Shown here: in pieces, positions 34,061-48,469 of the stretch
How positions within the stretch are numbered: position 1 is the first letter of the stretch
Layout: each line of letters starts with the position of its first letter
NCBI RefSeq assembly: GCF_020085105.1
Contig: NC_058043.1
Location: 17,474,167 to 17,538,166, forward strand
Source of the DNA: Siniperca chuatsi
Lineage: Eukaryota > Chordata > Actinopteri > Centrarchiformes > Sinipercidae
Reading direction: 5' to 3'
DNA: 64,000 nucleotides
Program-made: the position numbers and the translations under genes
The notes under the pieces: generated by a model
What the model saw: only the letters and a program-made list of their open reading frames with translations
Told to the model about the DNA's origin: nothing
Databases searched by the model: none

Positions 34061-37000
34061 AAACAGGGGCCAACAACCTTTTTTATGATATTTATCAATT
34101 TACAAAGATGATGACGACTGGTGTGCCAGTGGCATTTATTAATTACGCACAATATTTGCACTATTATTGGAAGTTTGACCTTTTTTATAGTAATAATAGA
34201 GTTAAAGGCCTATAATTTGCACAGGAGCCATCCTGTGATGTAGGCTACTAATAAGTCAAATGTGCGAAAGTGCGATCCCAGTCTCTGCCGCTCTGTCTGG
34301 TCTGTATGTTGATACTTTCAGCTGCACACATGAATCTGATTGATCTGTTGTCAGCTAACGTGGGATGCCTCTCATGTCCACACTTTCTCCCACAGCCACA
34401 CTGGTGCATTTGTCAGTGCAAAAGTTTGCCGGATGTGTACATTTTCCACCATTTCAGTAGACAAAGGCAAGTCTTTAATCCTGGATATGATGGTGTCCAT
34501 CAAACAAAACCTCTCCACTGTTGAGGTAAAGCCTCCTTTATGTATTCTCCGTCTGTGAATGGTTTTATAGCTGCCCTCTGTAGCCTGATTTTTGGAGGTA
34601 CACTGTGTTTAAAACGTGATACTTTGCGTAGTATATTTTGACGCTGTGCTCTTGATTTACTTATTGGACTCAACTGTGAAGTTCACACACCACATTTTCT
34701 ACCACGGCCTTCTCATATAACTCTTGAAAAGTGAGCAAATAAGCTGAAATAAGAATTTTCTTTAAGACTATGAAGATTCCCAGTCATCCAGATCAGAGCT
34801 TTTCCAGAGTCGGAGACGGCAGGATTGGTTGTTTTTGTCTCCAAGATGCTTCTCTACTAATCCAGCAGGGCATCAGCAGTGGATTGATTGGAGACTTCCA
34901 GGTGTGATTTACACCATGATGTCACATGAGCATCACGTGTGAGTTGTCAGTGTCACATAACATTCATGTGAGAGTCTTCTGAGTCACATGAATCAAGGTG
35001 TGAATTGGTGTGAGACCACCTGGGAAGGAAGAGAGGAAAGTATTTAGCTGATTGTTAGTAGCTGGTGTCTCAGTTTTTCCTCTGTTTAGGGATTTCTGAT
35101 CCAGTTTGTTTATTTATTGTATTGTAATGCAGCTTTATAGGTTATTTATCAGTCAACTCTTTTACATTTCAGCGTCAGCTTTTCAGTAAATGAACTGTAT
35201 CTGCCCTGAAGCAGGCGTTGTTTTAATCACATAATCCTCTGAAACATTAACCTCATTGGGACTCTTTTATCTTGAGTTACCATTCATCTAGAATCCAAAT
35301 TGCCCAAAGCTTATTTGTAATTAAACCTCATTCACCAGCATTATTGTAATACCAGTTTCCTCACAAAGTATCTGCAATGTGTTTCACTGCCTCTGTGGCA
35401 AATCCTGATATTGTAATGAAACCGTCTGAAACTGTGTATTTATCTAATTATTCATCTTTTTTTCATTTATTGTGTTATAAATCAACTAAATAACTTATTT
35501 CTTTGCTTGTGTATGCAGGTGTGTGTTATATGTGTGAATTTGTGCACACACACACCCGTCTGTCTCGGCCCTGCAGTGTGAGAGCCTGTCTTATCCTCGT
35601 ACGCACACACACAAACACGCAATTGACGCTCTGCTGCTGACTGAAGCAATAAAGAGACAGGTGGAGGACTGAGGGAGGATGAGAGATGCTCAGCAGTATG
35701 TCTGCCTCGTATTCCTGCCTGAAGCAGAACCACAGAGAAGAGCGAGGAGCTCTGCTGTTGCTTTAAAAGGATTAGAAAAGTTTTAGCTAGAATTTTCTGC
35801 CTCCAGACCTAAAATCTGTTACATTTCAAGTACTGTATATCACTTACCAGTTCATTTTCACAGATGTTGGAAGGATAATAATTATACTGATAGAAACTGA
35901 CTGTCCAAACTTTGCATGCAACAAAACCAACTCAGATCAGCCTGTCAGTTTCACATGTTTGTGTAGCAGTGTAGGGTAACACATTTCCAAACAGGGCTGC
36001 CAAACGTCAGACTGGCTCTGATCTCAGCGCACTTGCAGATAATGTAGCTTCGGTGTTACACTTACCTGATTTTCATAAAATTTATTTCCAAAAAGTACAT
36101 TTTGTTGTAAAACATCTTCAGTTGTGCTAATTAACATTTCTCAAAATATTTGGTGTACAAACTAAGAAAGTAAGACAAGTAAAAAAGCATCAAAGATGGT
36201 AGCTGAAAGCTAATATGTGCTTTTTATGTCAGCGTACTGTTTGCTACTGCTTTGCATGTCTCATTTAGTGCATAATAATGTAGCAACATGTTGACTCACT
36301 TAGTGCACATTTCTGTTAACATTAGTAATCCCCATTTAATTGCTTTACATGTTTTGCATTATGCGCATGTTTTATTATTAGTACCAGACATTGTGGTATA
36401 AATGTCATATTCTCTTTTTATTATTGCATGCTTAAAAATAATTTCAATAACTTTTGTGATTTTAATCTTATATGCAATGCTTATTAATGTGCACTGTCCC
36501 TGTTAAATGAACCAATAAATAAATAAAAATAAATAAGTGGACCTTGAGTTGGGATTCTTTTGTCAAACAATTTCCAAGGTCAAGAATAAACTTTTATCTA
36601 TTAAAGCAACACGGACAAGAAGTCATAAAAGTGTTGAGCTGACATGTCAGATCGTCTCCATGACAACTGAGTGAACTCCATACAGGAAGAAGACGAATGA
36701 ATATTGTTGAAAGAAGAGCTGAAATGATTAGTCAGTTAATCAATCGACAGAAAATTAATTGGCAACTATTTTGTTAATAAATTAATTTATTTAAAATTTT
36801 AAGCTAAAAGGCCAAAAATTCAGTGGTTTCAGCTCCTTAAATGTGAATATTTGGTGGTTTCATTGGTCTTTTATGACAGTTAACTGAATATCTTTAGGTT
36901 TTGGACTGTTGGTCAGACAAAACAAGACATTTCAAAGACAGTGATGGACATTTGTCACTATTTTCTGACCTTTTAGAGACCAAACAATTAATCAGTTCAT

Positions 37001-38806
37001 CTAGAAAATAATCTGCAGATCAAATAATTAAAATGTGAGTGGATCATGAGTGGATCCCAACCCTGGTTTGGGATTGTTTAGTCATTTGTGTTTCTAAAGT
37101 GTGAACAAGATGTGAGTAGGCATACCCAAATTCAATAAAAACCTTCTTCTCACAACATAATGAACTTGCACATTCTGTTTTGTGGCGTTCTTATCTTCAA
37201 AAGGTCAAATTTAAATTAGCTTGTGTTTTTTGGTGGGAAGTCCGGGCTGTATTTACTCACAGCAAACCACAACAATCCCCTGCATTGTTTTTCTACACAT
37301 TTTATATATTAAATGCCTGTACACCGCAATGACTTCCAGAAACCTCTGTGATTCTCAAGACCGTTGAGCCTCACAATGCTGCCAAAAATAAGAATTTGAA
37401 ACTCACTAGCTTCAGGATTTGGGTATTTGAGACCTTTTCTTTCATCTTTCATCTGAAGACTTTTGTGTCATTCATGTGGCTCAGGCTGATAATGTTTCTC
37501 CCAATGTTTCCAGGTTATAGGATGATAACAGATTAATACCGTACACTTCTTCCCGCTCGTCTGACCTTTCACTTTTCTCAGCTTCATTCCTAATTTCCAG
37601 CTTCACCTCACTGTCCCTGGCGTCCGTCAGCTGCTTCCTCTTCATCAGTATTTATTTCTCTTTCATCTGCCCCTGGAGGCAAACTGAGGAGTCTGGCTCT
37701 GATCTCAGCACGGCTCATTGAGAGGGAAATGGCAGAGAGGGAGCTGGTTTATTTATGGGTGCTCTCTCACATTACAGGAGATTTCTCCAAGGCCCATATG
37801 TATCTGTGTGTGCGTGTGTGTGTGGTGAGGATGGCAGGTACGCTGCAAGAAGAAAATATGTCAAAACACCATTATACTGCTGAGAATGAATGCACAACTG
37901 TAGAACTCTGTACTCGAGTCGAGGGAAAACTCTGCAGACAAGAATAGATTCAGAGTGTGTCTCGAGTTTGAAAAGTTGACAGTTTTTGGAGGATTGGCGT
38001 CAAACAGGTTGGAAGTATTATCCTCAGAAGGGCTAAAAACAACACTGTGCTGAAGGGATGAACTGTTTGAGTTTACTGTGGATGTTACACTTTTCCTTTT
38101 AATGTGGAAACAAGAAATCTGGTACAACTTCAAATATTATTACACTGTCAGAGTTCATATACAGTAGGTTATTTACAATCTACAGTGAACTAGCAAGCAT
38201 TATGGCCTAACTCATTAGTGAATGTGTACTATCTTGTGCATATTTATTATGTTATATTTACATTTATATATCATAAGAGTTGTCATTTTATTCCACATTA
38301 TGAGGGATTTTGTTGCCAGGGTAAAAATAAACAACTAGCTGTCTGGTGTAACTCTGGCTCATTTACTGTTGTTTTGTTTCTGTTGATCAATGAGCATTGT
38401 CCCGGTCAAATAAACTAATAAAATAAAACGAATAATTTAATTTATCTCACTGGGATTATGGCATTTGGTGACAAAACATGGTTTATACTATATATATACA
38501 TTACAGTTCTTATTTCCAGATGTTACCATGACTTTCTCAACTTTTTTCTGATTGTTTTTTGGTTGGCTATACTTTAAGTTGCATTTCAAATTAACAACAA
38601 CAACACATACGCTGGTGCGAAGACAGGTTGTATTTGAATCATGCGTGATTGTAGTTGGTGTAGTAGTAGTATACATTTAAGTTTTTCAAGAACATGAAAT
38701 GAGAGGAAAATAGATTATAGTGAAATTATATACAACATAATAACCTAATTAAAGGGGTGCTTGCTAGCTTTTTCTTCATCAGCAGGGGGTCTTTGCAAGA
38801 AACAGA
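34061..38806. other. Intergenic DNA, mostly featureless
   Basis: No exon is supported. A teleost repeat motif (TCCATGACAACTGAGTGAAC) at about 36600-36715 recurs at 15.3 and 53.9 kb. Imperfect CA runs lie near 35545-35610. The rest is AT-rich single-copy-looking DNA. Confidence 0.4.
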
Positions 38807-38810
38807 TTAA

Positions 38811-39260
38811 AGCTGCACTAATCAACATTTTTTCTATCAACAGTAGATCAAATGACAAAATGTGTGTAATGTGAAATTTCTCATTTATAGTAACAAATCA
38901 ACAGAGATTTATCACCCAACTCTGCAGTTCCTCTCAGTTCTACAGAGCGTTTCAGGTCATTGTTTTTGGTTTACAACTTGCAGCTTTACTGTTTCGGTTC
39001 ACTCTCATGGCTCTCACAGTGTTTGGCCGCAGCAGGCAGCTGTTTTCAGCAAATAAAGCTGTAAAAACCCACTGTACACTACCTGTCCAGCACCAAACCA
39101 CAGGCAGACAAAGTTGGAGACTAGCTGGTGAACACAGTGGAGCATCTAGCAGCTAAAGAGCCAGGAGGCCAAAACAGAACTAAAAGGAGAGTAAATATTG
39201 AACAGGACTCTGTCTGTTGGATGTGTAAATATAAGAAACTGTTCGCCAAAATGTTTGCCA
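38811..39260 (+). mobile_element. MITE family C copy with intact left end
   Basis: TTAA at 38807-38810 is followed by AGCTGCACTAATCAACATTT, which is the approximate inverse of the right end at 60506-60524. The body includes GCAGGCAGCTGTTTTCAGCA and AAAGAGCCAGGAGGCCAAAA. The right end is not clear. Confidence 0.65.
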
Positions 39261-39799
39261 TCTAAGCCATATAAGGTGATAGATTAGACATTAGTGCTTA
39301 ACCTGCCTCCTGCTTCCCTCCTGAACTCCACAGCTTTCAATCTTCAACACACTGTTTCTCTCTCAGATTCATTGTTATTCTGCTCCACCGTCACCGTGAC
39401 CAAAGAGGAATACTTATACTTATATTACGCTTAATACTACATACAGCACTCGTGATTCTGCAGCTCTCTTCATACTTAACCCTGAGCACATCACGCTATC
39501 AGTCCTCTACAGGACTCAGAGACGGGCTGCCTTTCACTGCCACCGTCTAGTCATCATGTTATTATGTGTTCACAGCAAGATAACTGTGCAAGCAAACGTT
39601 TAAATTTTAAATTTGTCTGTCTGCAGGTCTGCACAGCCAATTGCTGTGCCGCCCCATGCTATGTGATCGGCTGCTGTTGGAGCGATCAGGAAAAGGAAAG
39701 GAAAGGTCCACAGTGACATCAGTCCCTCGCTTATCAGCAATAGGTGTAGTCATGAGTCGCTGGTGTCTAAAGTCAAAGTCGAGTTCATAAACCAAATTA

Positions 39800-40085
39800 T
39801 TGAACAGATTAAATTTTCAATGATGGTGCTAGATGAAAAGTTAAGGGATCACCAAAGTGATTCCAATTCAACCTGAACATGAATGTTTGCACCAAATTTC
39901 ATGGTAATCCATCAAATAGTTGTCAAAACATTGCACTCAAACTAGTGGTGGGGCTAAATGAAAAGTCAAGTACAAGTACAAAATTTCATCTTAATCTGTC
40001 CAATATTTGTTGAGATATTTGATTCTGGACCAAAGTGGTGGACAGGCTGACATTAACATCCCTACAACCACATCACTAGTGTGGC
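39800..40085 (-). mobile_element. Repeat family B copy, minus orientation
   Basis: It contains AAGTTAAGGGATCACCAAAG, CCAAATTTCATGGTAATCCA and TGGACCAAAGTGGTGGACAG, the inverse of the family B left half. Confidence 0.65.
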
Positions 40086-42268
40086 TAAATATTCAATATA
40101 GCAATTAAAAAAACCTCTAGAATTGAAAATCATGTCAGATATAAAGCACTAAAAGACAGAAGTGCTCTTTTTATGAAATATGCAAATACAACAGTAGCTG
40201 TCATAAAGTGTTTTCTATCAATGAAAGCAAATGTGATTTGAATTAGTGCATCAATATTAAAAGAGTTATTCTTGCTGCCACTTGTTAGACAGACAGTGAC
40301 AGTTTCCTCATTATGTGTTTGGTAGGTTGTATTACATGTCTATACATAAATACAGGAAATATATTCAAATAGCTTCATTTTGTTTGTTTTTTTAACCTCC
40401 TTCATGGTTTTGGTGCTTATCTGGAGGAAGTGGCTAGTGTAGCGTATTTGCTAGCTACAATATTAATATTTAAACAGCCGTGAGTAGTGTTATTACCATG
40501 AAGGAATGTTTGATTTGACTGGATGAGAAAATTTTTATTGTCTTCAAAGAAAACCAAAGTGTTGAGATGAAACCTTTTCAAAACTGTGCGCAATCATGTA
40601 ATTTAAGTAAAACCACTATTGTAGGTATGTAGTGTCTATTATGTCTAAATCAAAATTCCTTGGTACTCATGAACTTTATTACTCTACAATTTACTTTAAT
40701 AATCAATTTCTAGTAATACAAGTAACAAGTAATAACTTTTGTGTCTATAATGTGATTTTCTTTTTTCATTAATTGACTATTTCTGATCTAATCTGAATGG
40801 AAAGACGTCACTTACCCAACAAGGATGAAGCTATTGAACCAGTGATGAAACACTGATGCTGTGGCACCACTGAATAAATCATTGAAACATTAAAATAAAC
40901 GTCAGCTGCAGATGAATAAAAAAAAGCCTCAGGTTTTTGTTGTATTTTACTGATTCAAGGTTAGACTCTCTCCAGTACTAAAACTTAAATCAAGTCTTCT
41001 TGTGCAATAATCTGAAGGTGAGTGTTCACAGTGGTGATTGAATTTGAGCAAAGTTTTATCTGAATCGAGGGCCTAAGGATAGAGGGTGTCATATACTGTG
41101 CATATTGTAAAGTCCTTTGAGGCCAATTTGGGATTTGTGGGTATGTGAATAAGTGAAATCATTAATTCAGTATAATTAATCGGATTGCCATATAGGGGTC
41201 TCCCATGTCACCACAGAGGTTCTACTGAATTACACCCAGGTGGCAACAACAACCAAATCAAGTTTGCCTTTACAATCTGTACAGTATAACTGTAAAACCT
41301 CAGCAAGAGCAACAGACTGAATTACACTATGGAGAAACAGAAACCAAACCACCAAACACTGGAAGGAGATGGGCCACACAACCTCCTCAGACAGACTACA
41401 CATACACACCAAAGTCAAGGACACCATTTAGACGGGTTTACTGTTTACAAATAATTAAGAAGACACATGTAGCGGGGCGGGGACGGGACTCATAGCCATA
41501 ATGTCATGATAGCTTATAAATGGACAGATTTAGAAATACAGCAACTTGCTGGAAAACAATTAAATTACTGTTTAGAGGTAAATGAGTATGTGACACTCAT
41601 CCTGGCATTTCCAAAACGTTTTTACCACACGCCACACTCTGATAGACATCTGTCAGCTCTGGCTAGCTAACATGACACATATACCAGTGAGAAACATCTG
41701 CTAGTAGCAGTGATAACGCTAACACAGACCAAGCACAGTTAGCTCCACAGGTAGTGAGAAAAGAAATTACATGAAATAGCATGAAATTCCAGCCATTTAC
41801 CTGCTGCTGAAGTTAAGAGCACATTATATTAGTAATATAGCATGGTATTTACCACCTGGCACTCCATATATGCCAGATGAGTAATGGTGGTGATGGCTAA
41901 AACTTTAAGACCCCCACCACTCAAAAACATGTTTTTCTTCTTGTTCTTACATTTTGATGTTTGAGCTTCACTGTGCAGAATGATGTATGTGCAGAGTTTG
42001 ACACCAGAAGGCTGTTTTCACATTCATCTGCTCAAAGTGGAAAGTTTCTCTGTGCTCATTGAAAATCTGATTGTAAGGGTTGGGCCTATGAGCATGATTA
42101 GTGACATCACAAATAGTTTGGAAGCAAATCCTGATCCAATGTGCAACTTAGTCCCCAGTGGGATGTAGAAACTTGAAGCCGCCAGTGCACACACACTGAG
42201 AACGGACTTTACAGTGACGTAGGAGACATTTAAAAATGTTGACATTTAGAAAACTTTAGAAATTAACT
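40086..42268. other. Intergenic DNA without recognised genes
   Basis: No supported exon, RNA gene or complete repeat was found. Open frames are short and of chance length. Confidence 0.4.
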
Positions 42269-42800
42269 GTTAAGGCACTCAGAGATTCTGGACCCAAAAA
42301 CATGACTGACACAGAGATAGTTGGAATTATTAGTTTCAATTTATTGTAACCACGAGCAGACACCAGGTGTGTGGAGGGGACCAGGGGATGACGGCTGGCC
42401 GGTGAGTGGTTGGTGAGAGCAGGCAGGCGGAACGAGAACAGCAGGCTGAGGTGGAGCGGCGGAGAGTCTGTGGTGAGGAGATGGTGGCTGAGGTGAGCCT
42501 GGACACAGGAATTCAGAGGGTTAGTCAGAGTCTCAGATATACAAACAATATAATCTATCATAGATCACAGTTAGAGGCCGACGAGTATACCACGTAGGTA
42601 AATGTAGGTAAAGACTGGATGGAAGAGCCGGGTATATATACGTTCAGGTGTTGATTAGTGAATGGAGATCAGGTGAGTAACAGTAGGAGTGTAGCAGGTG
42701 TGTCAGATCTTGATTGGAGGTTCCTGGGAGGCCGCGCCCCACCAGCCACACACACATGGACACACACAGGGGGAGAACCAACAGGGGACAAACAGACACT
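42269..42800 (-). mobile_element. LTR-like sequence in minus orientation
   Basis: Read on the minus strand there is a GC-rich upstream part (GGTGGGGCGCGGCCTCCCAG), a TATA box (GTATATATAC, 42632-42641), a transcribed CCTCACCACAGACTC-type region, an AATAAA at about 42343, and then an end ...GCCTTAACA at 42269. This order is that of an LTR (U3-R-U5). I could not find a matching target duplication at the other end, so the upstream limit is approximate. Confidence 0.5.
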
Positions 42801-45290
42801 AGGAGTGGTACGCTGTGCATGAACACAATTTGCATATTCATAGATACTGGAATTTTTAATTAGCTAAGAGGAGTAGACTCCTTTTTAAGGATTTTAATGT
42901 GGAAATTATACATTTTTTTGCAGAAAAAACATATCAGACACACAATATTGTTCCTAGCAGACAATTTGTGTGTATGTTTTAATACAGACTCCACCAGGCG
43001 TAGGCCTGGAGGGGATCATGCGTTTGGTCGTGTGTGTGTGTTTTTGAAAAACGTATTTTATTGACTGATCTTTTATGCGTTTTATGCCGCCATTGACTGC
43101 TGACTCCTCACTCCTCTTAACTGGCCGGTAGGGTGATCAACAACTGCTTCAGTTTGAAATCTTGTTACCGCTAGGGACAACGTACGCGGCGTTCACATTA
43201 GTGTTAGCAGATTCTTTGTTTGACATTTTACATCGCTGGTGTTTTGGAATTGTCTGAGGTTTGTCTCCATATAGCCTGTCTACTCTGGTTACACTTTGAT
43301 AATGTAACCTGCATATTGTCTCCCCTTCATTCCACTACTCTCATGCATACATGCTGGACACACAGCCTGCCCTGCACTCCCTGTTCTCCACCCACATGCC
43401 CCCAGACCAACATGATATCACAGAGTTACGTATAAATCATTTCGCGTGTCATGTCTACGCATTTTAAGCTTTTCACGTGTCATTTAACGCCGTTAGAGAT
43501 GATGCATTTTATGATTTTTTGACATGCAGGAAAGGACAAAGTCAGGTGTCCTTCATCAGGTCACCGTTGTCATGGTAACAATAGTCAGGTGACCTTTGTC
43601 GTCATGGTAACAATAAACACATGGTTAACATTGTGAAACGCTTGCAGTTTGGTTAGGTTTAGGCACCAAAACTGCTTGGTTAGGTTTAGGAAAAAATCAT
43701 GGTTTGGGTTAAAATAAGTACGTTAGTTACGTCAGTAAGGTTATGTACGTAAAATCAACAGGATCATGAAAATAGACTCTGAACACCCGGTTGTGATTTT
43801 GTTTTTATGATTTGCATTTTCATGATGAATGTCAGCATTCTGCAGCTCTATCAGCTGTCACCAAGTCCCACACTGAAGCTCTAAACATGTCAAACTTTGT
43901 ACAGCGACACTTGGGTTGTGCAATATTATTACAGTTATCTGATCACACCAATAACACAGTATTTCCTCATGACTACAGTCATCAATATTAAGATTCATTA
44001 GGTAGGTCTAACTAGATCAGTTATCTAAATCAACATCATGAGAGGGAAAATCCAGGAGAGCACAATTTGCTTTTCACTTCTCCTCTCCTCTTTCGACAAA
44101 CATGCTCCAGTACAAAAGCTTGTCACAGGAACTTTTTTTTGCTTTATTAAAACATTGTAAGCTTTTATTTATTTGACCTTGGTGTTTCGCCTGCTTCAAC
44201 TTATTCAAAATGACTTCACAAATCAAATGAACAGATTACTGACGACTAATTAATCTTCACAAACCAATGCTTGATTATTTCAAAACACACTCAGTGCGAA
44301 GAGAGGATTATCCACAGCAGCTACAATGCGGTCATTCAGTGAAAATCCAGAAATCTGTCCATTTTAGATCACACTGAGATAATTACCCACCTCTGTGATA
44401 TGTGTGTTATGGCCTGAGAGGCCCCATGAGGTACAGCAAAATCCCCTCCTGACTGCTGCAGGGCTCTTGCAGAGGATGGAATTAGTGTTCATGAAAAGGC
44501 TGCCTTGATTCCTCTTTTCATTCTGCAGCCACAGGAGATGGGGAATAAACTGTAATGAGACAAGAGCGCAGCAACGGAAAATGAATTTAAATTTTCTGAA
44601 AACAGTAAGAGGACTAGGGAGGACAGGAGCACTTGGTAAAGACCCAAAGTATTAAGCCGTAAACTGAAAGGAGATGAGAGGTAATGAGAGAAAAGCTGGA
44701 GGAGAGGCAAAAGATAATGTGTGATAGTGGGAGCTCTCTTGTTCTCCCAGGTGGGGGGTAATGAGAGACGGAGCGTGGCTGACATGAGGGCACAGACTAT
44801 TGTGTTCACAGGTTAAAAAAAAAAAATCAGAGACCAGTAGGCCTACATTATAGCTATCTGGCAAGCATGGTGAAACTTTAAAAATCAAGGACTATAATAA
44901 AGTGAGTAAACTAATAACATGCAGACCTTCAAACAAGACTGAAGGCTGTCATAGAGGGCAGCGAGACGCAATAATTTAAATACGTGGATAACATGTTTCA
45001 GACAGTCTCTCCTGAAAGGCATTCATAGCGTTGCTCTCGATTGTATGCATGAAAAGTAACAGAAGTAGTTGTGTAAAGAATGAAAAAGGAGAGCTTGAAG
45101 AAGTTCAAACCCTGCTTACTTTGTCACCTCCACTCACCTGGTCAATCGCTGTGTGATGGCTGTGCTGTTTCAGAAAGTTACATAAATTGTCAGACCCAGC
45201 CCGCCTCCAATTCTGACATTGGAGTGGGGGTTCAGACGTTGTTAGACAAATGTGACTTTGGTTAGAGCATACTATTGCCTTGAGACTCTA
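42801..45290. other. Intergenic DNA with small local repeats
   Basis: A short tandem duplication lies near 43560-43615 (GTCATGGTAACAATAGTCAG, then GTCATGGTAACAATAAAC). It is followed by two copies of TTGGTTAGGTTTAGG (about 43650-43692), a motif common in fish intergenic repeats. No gene is seen. Confidence 0.45.
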
Positions 45291-45294
45291 CAGC

Positions 45295-45675
45295 CAAGAT
45301 GGGGCTTTGAGCTAAATGCTAACATCAGCATGCTAACATGCTCACAGTGACAACATGCTGATGCTTAGCAGGTATAATGTTCACCATTTTAGTTTAGCAT
45401 GTTAGCATGCTTACATTTGCTAATTAGCACTAAACCCAAAGTACAGCTATGGCTGATGGGAATGTCATTAGTTTTGCAGGTCGTAAAGCAGAGTATTGGA
45501 CAATAATAATTTTGACCTGATGATGGCGCTAGAGGAAAAGTTAAGGGATCACCAAAGTTATTACAATTCATCCTCTGGGGACCATGAATTTTTATGGCAA
45601 TCCATCAAATACTTGTTGAGATATTTCAGTCTGGACCAAAGTGGTGGACCAACCAACCACCCTAGAACCACGCAG
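45295..45675 (-). mobile_element. Repeat family B copy, nearly complete, minus orientation
   Basis: From left to right it has ATCAGCATGCTAACATGCTC, GGCTGATGGGAATGTCATTA, AAGTTAAGGGATCACCAAAG and TCTGGACCAAAGTGGTGGAC, so both halves of the family are present and uninterrupted. Confidence 0.75.
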
Positions 45676-47439
45676 ATGTTTTAAAAAAGGGAAATTAAGG
45701 AAATGAGAAGAATGTGAGGTTAGTGAGTGAAACAAACAAATCTGTGCATGGGACAACAATCAAGAAACAGTCAAAGTAGACTTTTTTTTTCTTTAACTGA
45801 CTGTTTACAAAGATGAGAAACATAACAGCGATCATGGACTGAAAATAGAACATAGGAAAAGATAGGCTAGCGTACGTTGAATGAACCTGCTTGGCCCACT
45901 GACATGCCGAACCGATTTGCAATCGGATAGGATTCGGCTGTGGAGATGGCACGTTTGCGAAGGAGCCAAATCAAAGCGTTGGCTCTTTTAAGTGTAACGT
46001 GGCTATTAATATTTTGCATTAGCCCTGTTGATTTTATTATTTAGGATGTAGTTTACAGTTTACCATTACCTGACACTGGACGGTTTAGCCACCTTTATTT
46101 TACCACTACATCCCCCCTGTGATGACTAACCTAGAATAGTGTTTTCAAACCTCGATTAGAGCATGCACCCTCTGTCCAGCATGTTTTCCATCCAACCCTG
46201 CTTCACCACAACTGGCTCAAATGGGATTTTATAAGCCATGCCATTAAATTTAACAAAGTGAGGAACACCCAATTTCATAATATGTCATTATTATTTATCT
46301 GTATTTAAGATTGTGTAGGGCCTATCCAAATGTATGATTATTTTATGTTTTGGAAATTATCTTCTATTGTTACCCTAAGTCTGGTTAGATGTTGTAGAAA
46401 TGCAGGAAATTTGTTTTAAATTAGATTTTTTTTGTCCCCCCACCAATTATGTATCTTTCCAAGTTTGTTCCCCCATTTTAAAACATAACCAGACGCCCAC
46501 CCACTTGGTACCAAGTATATGAGACAGAAACAGACAGCATGTGGAGGACAGAGAGATATAAAAAGAGAGATTATAAAAATGGTGGATGGTGTGGTAAGTA
46601 CTAGGAGAGGTGTAATTTTTTGCAGGAAAGTGAGAGCAAAGAGGCTGAGTGTGTGTGTGAGAGAGAGAGAGAGAGTGAGAGATGGGGAAGTACAAGAGTG
46701 GAAAATGGACTGAGAGAGCCTGATGTAAATGGCTCATAGGACAGATTCATTTTCACAAGAGTGCTTCAGAAAGCAGCAGAGAAAGAGACAAAGAGAGAGA
46801 GGGATGACAGATGAGACAAAAATCATTACAATGGCAGGAAATCACATTTGTGTTTGCATTTTTTTTAACCTCTGATTGGGTTATCCTGTGATTTCAAATG
46901 TTAAAGCTTCTTTTTTTTTAAAAAGCCGTGTTCACACAGCAGACAGAGCTCCAGAAGGAAAGGCATTACCCCATCCGACACTGTGAATACTCATGATTGC
47001 CTGTGATTGTGAGCACAATTTGTGATACAGAATACATTGCTTCTAAGCATTGAGCGAGATTAGCCGTGATTACCTCTGTAACCTAAAAAGGGATGATACA
47101 GCTCTGTCATTACAACCAGCAGGAAGAGAACGGCTTGTATTCCACAATCCCGCTGCTAAAAATCACACAGGCTCAGTATCAAACAACCAGCCATGAACAG
47201 GAACGCTAGAGATGTAATTGTCTTTACTGAGCTGTCAGGTGTTAAAGTTCTTCTGTTATCTGTAAAGATGTTACATACACACACAAGAGTTGTACATCAG
47301 GAATCCAGATCCCTCTCTGAGTACAAAAACTAACAATAAATGTATGTAGCTAAAACTAGTAAACATTGTTCAATATTTTATTTAGGGAAATTGTATATTA
47401 GTATAAACTGGGAAACTAAGAGTCTACAGCCATGCTAGC
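45676..47439. other. Intergenic DNA with GA-rich tract
   Basis: A (GT)(GA)n microsatellite spans about 46649-46681, and further GA-rich DNA runs to 46805. I see no gene. Confidence 0.45.
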
Positions 47440-47700
47440 ATCTCTCTGAGACACCGTGCTGCTTTGAGCTCACTGTTAACATCGTCATGCACAATAACAA
47501 CGCTAACATGCTGATGTTTAGTGGGTATAATGTTGACCATGTTCAACATCTTAGCTTAGTTTAGTGTGTTGCATGCTAGCATTTACTAGGCTGATGGGAA
47601 TGTCATTTGCTTTGCAGGTGTTTGGTCATAAACCAAAGTATTGGACAAATTTTGACAAAATGGATATCTAGAACAAACATTATATTAAAACTCATGGTGG
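47440..47700 (-). mobile_element. Repeat family B partial copy
   Basis: It shares GCTAACATGCTGATGTTTAG and GGCTGATGGGAATGTCATTT with the 45.3-kb copy; the proximal half is missing. Confidence 0.65.
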
Positions 47701-47994
47701 CGCCATGGTTAAAAATACCCATGGCTGGATTAACCCTTTTGACTGGGTTTGTCTTAGTTTGGTTATACGTTGATTAAATGTCATGCTTATTTAAAAATAT
47801 TTGCCATGCAATCATAATATCAACTGAAAGATTAAGGAATTAAAACAAGATTTTGACATCTAAAGAGGGTCACTTCAAAGCTGCTTCCATTTTAGTTTAT
47901 ATTAATCAGTAAATCAAATTACTGCCACACAGTGAACCTGGGGCCTTTTGGGGCCCATGAGACTTTGGGGCCCCATAGTAATCTAGCCTTGTGC

Positions 47995-48212
47995 CTACCA
48001 GCACCTCTAAAACTCAGTAATTAACATGTTATATCTCATTTGTTTAATCCGTACAAAAACTGAGATATGGACGTGCTTTAGAGGTGCTAGTAAGTGGATT
48101 TTGTTGCCTTTGGACAGAGCCAGGCTAGAGAGCGGTATCAGTCTTCTCATCTACTGTAAGTCTCGGCAAGAAAGCAAATAAACATATTTTCTAAAAATGT
48201 TGTACTATTCCT
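47995..48212. mobile_element. MITE family A right arm
   Basis: It ends ...GTTGTACTATTCCT at 48212 followed by TTAA (48213-48216). It includes CCTACCAGCACCTCTAAAAC and GACAGAGCCAGGCTAGAGAG. The left half is missing. Confidence 0.65.
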
Positions 48213-48469
48213 TTAAACTGCTACCTATATACATTGAAACACTGCATAGACTCCCAACAAGAAGCTATGAAAGATAGAGCTTGTTTTTCAAATTATTTTA
48301 AAAAAATAATAATTTCTTCAATTTATTTATTTATTTTCGTACTGTTTTATGTTTCTTATTGTTTCTTCCAATTATTATTTAATTTGTGTGCAGCCTCGGT
48401 CATACAAATCCTTGTTACTATCTAGGACCTATTGTTTCTTCTTGGATCACTGAGCACTGAGATCAGTCC

